Assembly (NCBI RefSeq): GCF_052857255.1
Contig: NC_135502.1
Coordinates: 156,164,599 to 156,228,598, forward strand
Direction of reading: 5' to 3'
Origin: Amblyomma americanum
Taxonomy: Eukaryota > Arthropoda > Arachnida > Ixodida > Ixodidae
Length of the DNA: 64,000 nucleotides
Shown: positions 1-8,041 of the stretch, piece after piece
How the letters are laid out: every line of letters begins with the position of its first letter
Position numbering within the stretch: position 1 is the first letter of the stretch
Notes under the pieces: generated by a model
Database searches by the model: none
What the model was told of the DNA's origin: nothing
The model's input: the letters and a program-made list of their open reading frames with translations, nothing else
Position numbers and translations under genes: made by a program

Positions 1-96
1 TCATGACAATAGCCAGCCCTCAATAGTATGCTCGCACGGTAGCATCACCTCAGACTGTTTGTACAGGCTGAACATGACAGATTGCACATTACTACA

Positions 97-709
97 TTAA
101 TGTTTAGCTTTATTGATTGGGATCTGTAAGTTGGTAAGCACACCGCACATGCAAATTATTTTGGACACATGAGGAAGCAAATGAGCAGAAAACTTTTCTG
201 ACAATATCCTGAAAAGCTTCATATTTTGAATACATCTTTCAACGTGTACTCTTGCACTTGCCACTTTGTATGGGTGTAAAACTTCCTCGCGAGTAAAAGG
301 CGGGTTTGGTCGTGCAATAGGCATCTGAAATTGCACTCCTCGTTCCACAAGTGCACTTCTGATTTGAGGAAAACACTTGTCAGCAAGCACAACCTCTCAT
401 GGGCTAAGCAAGTTAAAAATGCCGGAATAAGTTGTTATAAATCAATCGTTACGACAGGCAACATAAGGCCCTGATAAGAAACTTATAATTCCGCTAGGCG
501 TTATCTCTACGATAACTTTTACTGTGTATGTGACTGTACAAAAAGAAAAAATCACTTTTGATTTTCACAGTGCTTGGTGTTGAGCACAAAACCTCAGTGC
601 AATCTCTAAAGATTCGACATTTTGCATACTCTAGCTTGAAACATTCAGGCATAAAGAGCTCAATGGTTGACCGTGAAGGCCTATCCATTTGATCACGTAA
701 AAGCTTCAA
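97..709 (-). pseudogene. PIF/Harbinger-type transposase relic (DDE_Tnp_4-like)
   Basis: Two minus-strand open stretches match the start and end of the DDE_Tnp_4 nuclease family, the transposase of PIF/Harbinger-type DNA transposons. The upstream piece (709-494) has the family's opening block, with MPECFKLEYAKCRIFRDCTE resembling the usual 'P..FK..Y..CR.IIDCTE' that carries the first catalytic Asp. The downstream piece (390-97) has ADKCF followed by a region ending in VHVERCIQNMKLFRIL, like the family's 'RIHVERAI.R.K.F.IL' with the catalytic Glu. The roughly 100 bases between them contain stop codons and are too short for the missing middle, so the gene is broken and internally deleted. I see no terminal repeats. 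The family match is by motif memory and fairly clear; the subfamily is uncertain. Confidence 0.7.
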
Positions 710-1352
710 AATCAGAAAAAAATGCCGTGAATGGGTTGTGCTATGTAAACCAAAAAGATCCGCTAAAGTCGATTAGGAAAGGTGGAGCTTTAGCTTCATG
801 ACAAAGAGGAGGAGCTTGTTTGATCCATTTGCAACTTATTTTTCCATACGTGCATTAAGCGCCACCACAACAATGATCTGAAATTTTGAAAATTCTGGCA
901 GTGGCACGCCAGCAATTAATTTTAAAATGTCTCAGGCCTTTTCACTGGAGCAGGCAGTTACACTTGGGTAGCCTCAAAATCCAGAGGTAGATTTGAAGCT
1001 GTCGATGTTCGTTCCGTCACACGCACTGTCCTTGACGTCATAGGAAGTGCCCCGTGCGGCATTCTTTGTTTCCTTCCTGCTAGGAAAGGTAGTCTGGAAG
1101 AAATTACCCGCACAATCATTTGAAGCCTTGCTTGTTAAAAGGTAACAAAGGTATTTATGTATACATAAGCCTTAAGTTGTTCCTAAAGCTATTGATTTCG
1201 CTGAACAATGAAAAAACTGAAAATGCGCTTAAGAAAAAACTAACGCATAGTTTATTTCCCAGACGTATGTATTGCAGCTATCATACACACTAGCTGGTAT
1301 CTAAATGCTGTACCTACACAGCCCAACATCCAGTCCACACATCCAGTCGACA
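710..1352. other. Unassigned AT-rich DNA
   Basis: No open frame, RNA gene or recognised repeat was seen here. The part next to 709 could hold the unrecognised N-terminal end of the transposase relic, but nothing supports that directly. Confidence 0.4.
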
Positions 1353-1964
1353 TTCATTGCAGCAGCGGTTGCAGTCATCGAACCTACCGCTAAGCGTCGG
1401 TCCTTGTTCACCCAGGTTTCCATGCCCCTGCTGATCGCAAAGTGCCTGCCAAGCGTCTGCCTGGTCATTCCAAGCTGGTCTGATTCCTGCCGGCTGATTC
1501 CTGCCTCGTGTCAACGGGGCGGTACTACGGTATCTTCATTGATACGTATACCACGGAACCGTGCCTTCACTGTAGCGCCTGCGCAAGCATCCTTCTTCTG
1601 GCCTTAAAAGCCGTCACCTCGAGAACCCCAGCTTCATTGCAGCAGTGGTTGCAGTCATCGAACATACCACCAAGCATCGTTCATTGTTCACCCTGGCTTC
1701 CAAGCCCCCGCAGATCCCAAAGTTGCTGCCAAGCGTCTTCCTGGGTATTCCAAGCTGGTTTGATTCCTGCCTCGTGTCAACGGGGCGGTACTACGCTATC
1801 TTCATTGATACGTATACCACGGAACCGTAACTTTACTGTAGTGCGTGCGCAAGCATCCTTCCTCTGGTCCTAAAAGCCGTCACCTCGAGACCCCCAGCTT
1901 CATTGCAGCATTGGTTGCAGTCATCGAATCTACCGCTAAGCATCGTTCCTTGTTCACCCAGGTT
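1353..1964 (+). repeat. Tandem repeat of about 270 bp, 2.25 units, at the LINE-A 5' end
   Basis: Three units each begin TTCATTGCAGC, at 1353, 1633 and 1899. The first two are 280 and 266 bp and the third stops after about 66 bp at 1964. Units are roughly 85-90% alike by eye; unit 1 has a short internal duplication of the GATTCCTGCC block. The end of each full unit reads TAAAAGCCGTCACCTCGAGA. Directly after the partial unit comes non-repeated leader and then a coiled-coil LINE ORF1, so the array sits where a monomeric 5' UTR promoter would be, as in some mouse L1 families. The promoter role is inference. Confidence 0.75.
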
Positions 1965-2059
1965 GGCGCCTTTAATCTTTTGCAATTCTGACTACCTCGA
2001 CTGCAACCACTCCTGCTGCCAATTTTGCTTGCTTTGCTGTGCTATTTGTCTTCGCTTTT

Positions 2060-2268
2060 CTTGAACAAACAGCGCGAACAAAGACTAATTTCGAGCAGGC
2101 TAAAAAAATTGAGAGTTTGGAGGCTATGTTTGAGGCCAAGATGACTGATTTGGTTAATCAACTTGTCACAAAACTAAGCATCAAGCTTCAATAATCTGGT
2201 CTATACTTAGGTGGACTGGCCAAGGAAGTGTCTGACATGGATGCTAGTCTCACGCTCTTGAATGATAT
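2060..2268 (+). pseudogene. LINE-A ORF1, N-terminal part
   Basis: The frame reads a charged, helical segment (KIESLEAMFEAKMTDLVNQL) typical of the coiled-coil trimerisation region of LINE ORF1 RNA-binding proteins. A stop codon interrupts it near 2192 and it then continues to the Gypsy-1 insertion at 2268. Removing the insertion and one ATAT copy leaves the frame continuous with the ORF1 part at 7455. No start codon was chosen because the 5' end of the frame is unclear. Confidence 0.55.
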
Positions 2269-2441
2269 TGTTACGTGCTTTGCACGCACGGGGGTTTATT
2301 CAAAGAGGGGACCGGTCGAAGCAGGATGGAAGCAGGAAGCCTAGCAGCGTCCTTTAGCTCTCTCTTTTTCTTCCTCTTTCTCCGCGGGTCAGTCCTTCAT
2401 CTTCTGCTTCTTCCGTCGAGGTTCTGTGGAAGCACGTTACA
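2269..2441 (-). repeat. Gypsy-1 3' LTR
   Basis: 173 bp, with TGTTAC and GTTACA ends. Identical to the copy at 7282-7454. On the minus strand it contains TTGAATAAAC, a polyadenylation signal, near its end. Confidence 0.95.
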
Positions 2442-2456
2442 TTTCCCTCCTCGCAG
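2442..2456 (-). promoter_or_regulatory. Gypsy-1 polypurine tract
   Basis: On the minus strand the bases abutting the 3' LTR read GCGAGGAGGGAAA, a purine-rich run in the position where second-strand DNA synthesis is primed. A similar run lies at the same place in the related element beside 41994. Confidence 0.7.
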
Positions 2457-2475
2457 ACGATGCCCGTCGGGCGAG

Positions 2476-5400
2476 TTAAACAGACCGTCTGGGATGGAAT
2501 CGCTTGAGGCGGGCTACATGCACCACCTGAGATTGGCGTGACCGTCGACCACTAGCAGTTAGTCGTGCTATAACGTAATTAACGTCACTTATGCACTCCA
2601 ACACAACAAATGGTCCAGTGTAGTGGGATAGCAGTTTCTGACACAGACCACGCTTGCGTAGAGGGGTCCACAACCACACAATGTCACCAGGAACATAAGA
2701 AACTTCTTGGTGTTGGACGTCGTAGCGGTTCTTGGAACGCTCTTGCGAAGATAAAATTCGAACGCGGGCAAGCTGGCGAGCTTCTTCAGCTCTGCAGAGT
2801 GTGGTCGCAAGAGAAGGTTCATCGTGGATGAAAAATGGTAGCATGGTGTCAAGGCCGCAGCGAGGCGAGCGAGCATAGAGCAGGTAAAAGGGGCTGTAGC
2901 CAGTTGTCTCATGTTGCGCGGTATTGTACGCATGAGTGATGAACGGGAGTACGCCATCCCAGTCCTTATGATCTGCAGCGACGTGCATGGCAAGCATGGT
3001 GATGAGCGTACGATTAGTGCGTTCTACCACACCGTTCGTTTGGGGATGATATGGCGTGGAGTGGCGAAAACTGCAGCTGCTGAGGTGGAGAAGTTCTTCA
3101 ACAACGTCCGCTGTAAATTGACGTCCACGGTCGCTAATGAGAACTGCAGGAGGGCCGTGCCGAAGAATGACGAATCGAAGTAAGAAGTTAGATACTTCAG
3201 ACGCAGTAGCAACTGGTATCGCGGCTGTCTCACAATAACGGGTTAAGTGGTCTACGCACACAAGAATCCATCCATTTCCTTTAGAGGATCGTGGGAAAGG
3301 TCCAAGGAGGTCAATGCCAACTTGCTCAAACGGGGCTGTTGGAGGTGTGATTGGCCGCAATTTGCCCGGTGGACTTGAAGTCGGCAGCTTAAAGCGCTGG
3401 TATTGCACACAGCTGGCTACATAGTGCTGGATGGTTGAACGCATGTTAGGCCAGTAAAATCGTTGTTGTGTGCGGTGGAGTGTGCGTGTCACTCCCAAGT
3501 GCCCAGACGTGGCGTCGTCGTGCATCATTTCAAGAACTGTGATGCGTAGGCTTTCGGGTACGACAAGAAGCATGCGTGCTCCTCCAGAAGCGAAATTCTT
3601 CTTATAAAGCAAACCGTCGCGAATGCAAAAAGTATTCTTTACAGAATCTTGAGCGGCATCAAACAAAGAGGTTAATGTTTGGTCCTTGCGTTGCTCAGTT
3701 CGAAAAACTTGAAGATCGGGGAAGGCTTGTGAAAGTGACGACAAGTATTCATCAAAGTTGTCTGCGTCGTCCTCAGTCGTTAGAAGCGGCAAACGGGAAA
3801 GACAATTGGCATCTGAGTGTTTACGGCCGCTTTTATGCACAACAGTGAAATTAAATTCTTGTAGGCGCAAAGCCCATCGAGCAAGCCGGCCACAGGGGTC
3901 ACGAAGACTCACTAACCAGCAAAGCGAGTGGTGGTCGGTCACGACGGTGAAAGCATTCCCGTACAGATAGGAGCGGAAGCGCTGTACAGCGAAAACAACG
4001 GCGAGACATTCTTGCTCAGTAACCGTGTAATTTCTTTCGCTCTTACTCAACGAACGGCTGGCATATGCTACCACGTGCTGATCGTGACCATGGCGTTGTA
4101 TAAGTACAGCGCCGATACCGATACCACTTGCATCAGTGTGCACTTCAATTGGTGCAGATGGGCAGAAGTGGCGTAGGATGGGGCCCGAGGTCAAAAGAAA
4201 TTTCAGATGCCGGAAAGCTGCGTCACATTCGCTGGTCCAATTGAACGGTGCATCTTTATGTAGCAAACACGTGAGTGGGTAAGCGATGTCCGCAAACCTA
4301 GCTATAAAGCGTCGAAAGTACGAGCAGAGCCCTAAAAAACTCTGCAGCTCTTTCACTGATTGAGGCACCGTAAAACTTTTGACAGCTTCGATTTTCTTTG
4401 GATCTGGTCGAACACCTTCTTTATCAACTAAATGACCAAGAACAATTGTTTCACGGTTCCCAAAATGACATTTCTTGGAATTGAGGATAAGGCCAGCTCG
4501 TTCCATGCAATCAAGCACAATATCCAGACGGCGGTTGTGCTCACTAAACGTTTTGCCAAAAATTACAACGTCGTCCAGATAACATAAACAAATTTGCCAC
4601 TTGAGGCCACGCAGGATTGTATCCATGAACCGCTCGAATGTTGCAGGTGCATTACATAATCCGAAAGGCATAACGTTGAACTCGTAAAGTCCGTCTGGTG
4701 TAATGAATGCCGTTTTTTCCCTATCTGCAGCGTGCACGGGGATTTGCCAGTAGCCGGATCTCAAATCAATAGAAGAAAAGTATGAAGCGGAGTGCAGACA
4801 ATCAATTGCGTCATCTATACGTGGAAGCGGGTAGACGTCCTTCTTCGTGGCCGTATTTAAGCGACGGTAGTCAACACAGAACCTCCATGTGCCATCTTTT
4901 TTCTTAACAAGGATAACTGGAGCCGCCCAAGGACTGGAGGATTCTCGAATTATGCCTCGCTTTTGCATCTCTTGAACTTGGTCATCTATTAACTTACGTT
5001 CAGTGGCTGAGACTCGATAGGGCTTCTGGCGTATAGGAGGTGCGGAGCCGGTGTTGATCGTGTGATGAATACGACTGGTAGGCGGTGGTGTTGAATCGTC
5101 TTTGGCAAAGTCGAACACGAACACGTGTTTCAGAAGGAGTTCCACTAGAGTGCGACGCTCGGTTGGGGAAAGAGCCTGATTAATCATAGCCTTAACTTGG
5201 GTCTCCATATCTCTTTTCACGTGCTGCTCACTGACAGAGTTGGTTAACGCCGCGACGAAACCTGACACACCTTCCTCGAAACGGGCGAGTTTGAGGCCCC
5301 GGGGCAACACAGCTGGCTCTTCAGAGTGGTTCACTGTCCACAGCTCGGTACGGCCTCTCACCACGGGAACGACGCAACGAGGCACGACGATACTCTTCTT

Positions 5401-5943
5401 AGAGCAGGCGAGTGTCGTAGGCTCTACCACAGCTTCAAAAGATTCGCACTGATTGTGAATAGAGGAAACCCGCACGAATGCTGCAGAGAAAGCTGGTACA
5501 ATAGTATCTTCTTCCACCGCAAATGCTCCAAAATCCGGTGTCGAGTTATCCACAAGAGCTGAAAGTAACGAAGAATTCAAAGCAACTTCTCCCGTACGAC
5601 AGTCTAAAGTTGCACCACACTCTTGCAGAAAATCAATCCCAAGAATCACATCATGCGTTGACCGTGGTAGCACTGCGAATTCTGTTCTAAACGTTAGACC
5701 ACCAATAACAACATCCGAAGCACAAACACCAAGTGGAACCAAAGGTTCACCACCGACACCACGGAATAACGCTGCACGGTCACCACTAAACATCACTTTC
5801 CTACCTAAACGATTCTTAAACCTCAAACTCATAACGGATACGGTAGCACCAGTGTCCACAAGAGCCATTGTTTTCACACTATCAATAAACACTTCCAGTT
5901 TGTTCTTCAACATAAACACGGGCAGAGGTAGATTGGACGTCAT
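2476..5943 (-). CDS. pol: Gypsy-1 pol polyprotein (PR-RT-RNase H-IN)
   Basis: 1155 codons without interruption. Aspartic protease: LVDTGATVSVMS with the catalytic Asp at residue 30. Reverse transcriptase spans roughly residues 300-490, with PVILVKKKDGTWRFCVDYRR and the catalytic CYLDDVVIFG block. RNase H spans about 590-710 (VHTDASGIG; TEQECLAV; VTDHHSL). Integrase follows from about 810, with a His-His-Cys-Cys finger, then D (VGIDLLGPF), D (LISDRGRQF) and E (GVVERTNRTL). The finger's second Cys is replaced by Tyr848 (codon at 3400-3402), while the decayed relative at 43 kb keeps Cys there. The frame stays open upstream of this Met to about 6216, overlapping gag, so the real start is probably the frameshift site and not this ATG. 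The protein would copy the element's RNA and insert the DNA. Confidence 0.93.
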   Translation of the reverse strand: MTSNLPLPVFMLKNKLEVFIDSVKTMALVDTGATVSVMSLRFKNRLGRKVMFSGDRAALFRGVGGEPLVPLGVCASDVVIGGLTFRTEFAVLPRSTHDVILGIDFLQECGATLDCRTGEVALNSSLLSALVDNSTPDFGAFAVEEDTIVPAFSAAFVRVSSIHNQCESFEAVVEPTTLACSKKSIVVPRCVVPVVRGRTELWTVNHSEEPAVLPRGLKLARFEEGVSGFVAALTNSVSEQHVKRDMETQVKAMINQALSPTERRTLVELLLKHVFVFDFAKDDSTPPPTSRIHHTINTGSAPPIRQKPYRVSATERKLIDDQVQEMQKRGIIRESSSPWAAPVILVKKKDGTWRFCVDYRRLNTATKKDVYPLPRIDDAIDCLHSASYFSSIDLRSGYWQIPVHAADREKTAFITPDGLYEFNVMPFGLCNAPATFERFMDTILRGLKWQICLCYLDDVVIFGKTFSEHNRRLDIVLDCMERAGLILNSKKCHFGNRETIVLGHLVDKEGVRPDPKKIEAVKSFTVPQSVKELQSFLGLCSYFRRFIARFADIAYPLTCLLHKDAPFNWTSECDAAFRHLKFLLTSGPILRHFCPSAPIEVHTDASGIGIGAVLIQRHGHDQHVVAYASRSLSKSERNYTVTEQECLAVVFAVQRFRSYLYGNAFTVVTDHHSLCWLVSLRDPCGRLARWALRLQEFNFTVVHKSGRKHSDANCLSRLPLLTTEDDADNFDEYLSSLSQAFPDLQVFRTEQRKDQTLTSLFDAAQDSVKNTFCIRDGLLYKKNFASGGARMLLVVPESLRITVLEMMHDDATSGHLGVTRTLHRTQQRFYWPNMRSTIQHYVASCVQYQRFKLPTSSPPGKLRPITPPTAPFEQVGIDLLGPFPRSSKGNGWILVCVDHLTRYCETAAIPVATASEVSNFLLRFVILRHGPPAVLISDRGRQFTADVVEELLHLSSCSFRHSTPYHPQTNGVVERTNRTLITMLAMHVAADHKDWDGVLPFITHAYNTAQHETTGYSPFYLLYARSPRCGLDTMLPFFIHDEPSLATTLCRAEEARQLARVRILSSQERSKNRYDVQHQEVSYVPGDIVWLWTPLRKRGLCQKLLSHYTGPFVVLECISDVNYVIARLTASGRRSRQSQVVHVARLKRFHPRRSV

Positions 5944-5981
5944 CGACTCGCCGGCGGCCTCACCTCCATCGGCCGCGCCTC

Positions 5982-7190
5982 CTAGTTTCCCGGAGGCGGA
6001 GGGGATGCACGACGTCGAGGAGAAGGTGACCGCCGTTGGCGCTGAGGTGGCGGCGTCACACTGCGGTCAGATGCGGGTGATGAACTCCGCAAATTGCTCG
6101 GACGGTACGGGTCCCAAGCGGACGTTGGGGGTCTCTGCTGCGCGGTGTGCAGTTGCCCGTAAGTATTCGCCGGGGGTTGGCAGTCTTGAGAAGTTGGGAA
6201 ACGACGGCGGCAATATCTAGCGATATGCCCTGCAATGCCACACCGGTAGCACAAAGGTTGAGAGCGCCAGCGACCGCCATAAGAGTCCTGGCGAACAAAG
6301 TCGCGACGTTGGCTGAAGCCAGGATCTCGCTGCTGACGAACCACGTCTTCTGGGTAGGTGGGCCTCCTTTCTGTCGGCTGGTGGCGATAACGTTGGGCAA
6401 TGTTCCGATCGTCCATGGGCAAAGTGCCGTTGGGTGGAGCCCACGGAGTCGACAGGGCGGCAACATCTTCCTCCGGTGCAGAACTGTGCCGCAGATATTG
6501 TGTGTGGCAGAAGGTATCCCGGGATCTGGACAATTCCTCGCGCACAATCTCTCGAATCATATCAGCCATAGAATTTGGAGGACTGGCTTCAACACTGGCT
6601 ATAGAGGTGACATTGGCCAATCTTCCGAATTTAGGGGTGATTCGACGCAGCTTAAGAGCTTCAAATGTTCTGCAATGTTCTATAACGTCAGCGGTGGTGC
6701 TCAGGCTCTCTTTGCTAATCAGGAAATTGTAAACATCTTCCGCAATTCCTTTTATAAGGTGGCCGACTTTGTCTTCTTCAAGCATTCTTGAGTTAACTAG
6801 CTTGCATAACTTTAAGATGGCTTCGATGTATGCCGTGCAAGTTTCTCCGGGTACTTGCGCGCGGTGAAGCAATGTCTGTTCCGCACGCTTCTTCTTTGCC
6901 GATTCATCCCCAAACATTTTCTTTATCTCGGTCGTAAAGGTAGCCCATGAACTCAGTGTATCCTCATTATTGTCGAACCAGTCAAGGGCAGTGGCGGCAA
7001 GGAAAAACACAACGTTAGCCAGTTTAGTAGCAGCGTTCCATCGATTGTATTTGCTCACCCGCTCGTAGTGTTTCAGACACTCGTCAACGTCCTCTTCAGG
7101 TTTTCCAAAAAATGTGCGGGGCTCTCGATAATGTGGCCAGTTGTTCGCTGTGGATAGCCCGGGTTGCTCAGCATTGTCGTCTCCAGGCAT
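5982..7190 (-). CDS. gag: Gypsy-1 gag (capsid-nucleocapsid)
   Basis: 402 codons. Residues about 25-190 are a Ty3/Gypsy-type retrotransposon gag domain (FFGKPEEDVDECLKHYERVS; AATALDWFD; ETCTAYIEAIL), which forms the particle shell. Near residue 320 is one zinc knuckle, CYRCGIAGHIARYC (C-X2-C-X4-H-X4-C), for RNA binding. The C-terminus is rich in Arg, Ser and Pro. The Met at 7190 lies about 90 bases inside the 5' LTR boundary, the first good start. The stop at 5982-5984 comes directly after a GGGAAAC heptamer. Pieces of the same gag, with the same N-terminal and C-terminal blocks, recur at 48885-49338, 53684-53885 and 55815-55996. Confidence 0.9.
   Translation of the reverse strand: MPGDDNAEQPGLSTANNWPHYREPRTFFGKPEEDVDECLKHYERVSKYNRWNAATKLANVVFFLAATALDWFDNNEDTLSSWATFTTEIKKMFGDESAKKKRAEQTLLHRAQVPGETCTAYIEAILKLCKLVNSRMLEEDKVGHLIKGIAEDVYNFLISKESLSTTADVIEHCRTFEALKLRRITPKFGRLANVTSIASVEASPPNSMADMIREIVREELSRSRDTFCHTQYLRHSSAPEEDVAALSTPWAPPNGTLPMDDRNIAQRYRHQPTERRPTYPEDVVRQQRDPGFSQRRDFVRQDSYGGRWRSQPLCYRCGIAGHIARYCRRRFPTSQDCQPPANTYGQLHTAQQRPPTSAWDPYRPSNLRSSSPASDRSVTPPPQRQRRSPSPRRRASPPPPGN
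5985..5991 (-). promoter_or_regulatory. Candidate -1 ribosomal frameshift site (GGGAAAC) at the gag stop
   Basis: On the minus strand the last gag codons read G-GGA-AAC in the correct phase, followed at once by the TAG stop. GGGAAAC fits the X-XXY-YYZ slippery rule. Pol lies in the -1 frame relative to gag and is open across this point (about 6216 to 5943). A short GC-rich stem can form downstream: minus-strand CGGCC (+ 5971-5975) with GGCCG (+ 5955-5959). Sequence and phase are seen directly; use as a frameshift site is inference. Confidence 0.75.
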
Positions 7191-7260
7191 GTCCGATGGC
7201 AGTGGTGGGAAGCCTGCGAGTCTACGGCTCCTTCGGTAGATGGAATGCTCCGTGGTCGAT

Positions 7261-7278
7261 ACCCGGCACCTCTCACCA
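7261..7278 (-). promoter_or_regulatory. Gypsy-1 candidate primer-binding site
   Basis: Three bases inside the 5' LTR, the minus strand reads TGGTGAGAGGTGCCGGG. The plus-strand complement ends CTCTCACCA and is preceded by CGATACCCGGC, like the 3' half of a tRNA (T-loop, T-stem, acceptor and CCA). I could not name the tRNA. Confidence 0.55.
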
Positions 7279-7281
7279 ACC

Positions 7282-7454
7282 TGTTACGTGCTTTGCACGC
7301 ACGGGGGTTTATTCAAAGAGGGGACCGGTCGAAGCAGGATGGAAGCAGGAAGCCTAGCAGCGTCCTTTAGCTCTCTCTTTTTCTTCCTCTTTCTCCGCGG
7401 GTCAGTCCTTCATCTTCTGCTTCTTCCGTCGAGGTTCTGTGGAAGCACGTTACA
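7282..7454 (-). repeat. Gypsy-1 5' LTR
   Basis: 173 bp, identical to 2269-2441. It would supply the promoter of the minus-strand element. No clear TATA box was seen. Confidence 0.95.
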
Positions 7455-8008
7455 ATATAGTCGAAAAAGTTCAGAGTAGTCAAGCGGAACTCTTGGCCGC
7501 AAACAAAGCGCTCAAACTCGAAAACGAAATGCTAAAAAATCAAATCCCCAATCAGGATCAATATTCCGGAATCAATAATGTTGAAATCAAAGGTGTCCCT
7601 TGCACACAGGGCGAGGACTGTGTTGCAATTGTGGCGTCGATTGGAGAGAAAATAAGCTGCCCTGTTGAAACTGCCGACCTTGACATTGTTCATCGGGTGC
7701 CCACTCAGTCAGGGGAGAACATCATTGGTCGCTTCATTTCCCGCGCTAAAGGAAATGACTTCTTCGATAAAGATCGTAAGTCACGGCTTGACACCCGTAC
7801 GTTAGGTTTCCCAAGTGCAGCAAAGGAGCCTGTTTATGTAAATGACCACCTCACTGTGGAAAACAAGAAACTTTTCAGTAAGGCAAGAACACTCAAGAAA
7901 GAAAAGGGTTTCTCTGGACGAAAAACTGCCAAATTTTGGCACGTAACGACAGAGACCATTCATGTTTTTCGCATTATATTTGAATCCGACCTTTCCATTT
8001 TCACTTGA
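7455..8008 (+). pseudogene. LINE-A ORF1, C-terminal part
   Basis: About 180 codons, open from the insertion point to a stop at 8008. It starts with a coiled coil (ELLAANKALKLENEMLK), continues with an RRM-like segment (NVEIKGVPC; IVHRVPTQ; IIGRFISRAKGNDFFDKDRK) and ends with the domain shared with baculovirus FP-like ORF1 proteins (VYVNDHLTVENKKLFSKAR). Such ORF1 proteins coat LINE RNA and act as nucleic-acid chaperones. The Met at 7439 lies inside the Gypsy LTR and is not the true start. ORF2 begins about 35 bases downstream. Confidence 0.75.
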
Positions 8009-8041
8009 AATTCTGCATTTTTTTTAATCTCTTCCACCAGT

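Larger units (their letters stand above)
2269..7454 (-). mobile_element. Gypsy-1: complete Ty3/Gypsy LTR retrotransposon with identical LTRs
   Basis: A 5186-bp element with two 173-bp LTRs that I compared base by base and found identical. It is flanked by a 4-bp target duplication ATAT (2265-2268 and 7455-7458), the size usual for Ty3/Gypsy integrases. Reading on the minus strand, the order is 5' LTR, candidate primer-binding site, gag (402 codons), pol (1155 codons: protease, RT, RNase H, integrase), a purine tract and 3' LTR. There is no env-like frame. Identical LTRs and two long open frames indicate a very recent insertion, here into ORF1 of LINE-A. A decayed relative lies at 41851-56222. 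The clade within Ty3/Gypsy was not assigned. Confidence 0.95.

Noticed and set aside
1305..1873. Overlapping open frames in the tandem repeats
   Set aside because: The frames follow the repeat unit and have no protein motif; the repeat itself explains them.
2476..7190. Endogenous retrovirus with envelope (errantivirus)
   Set aside because: Pol ends 34 bases before the 3' LTR region and there is no third frame with a signal peptide or membrane anchor.
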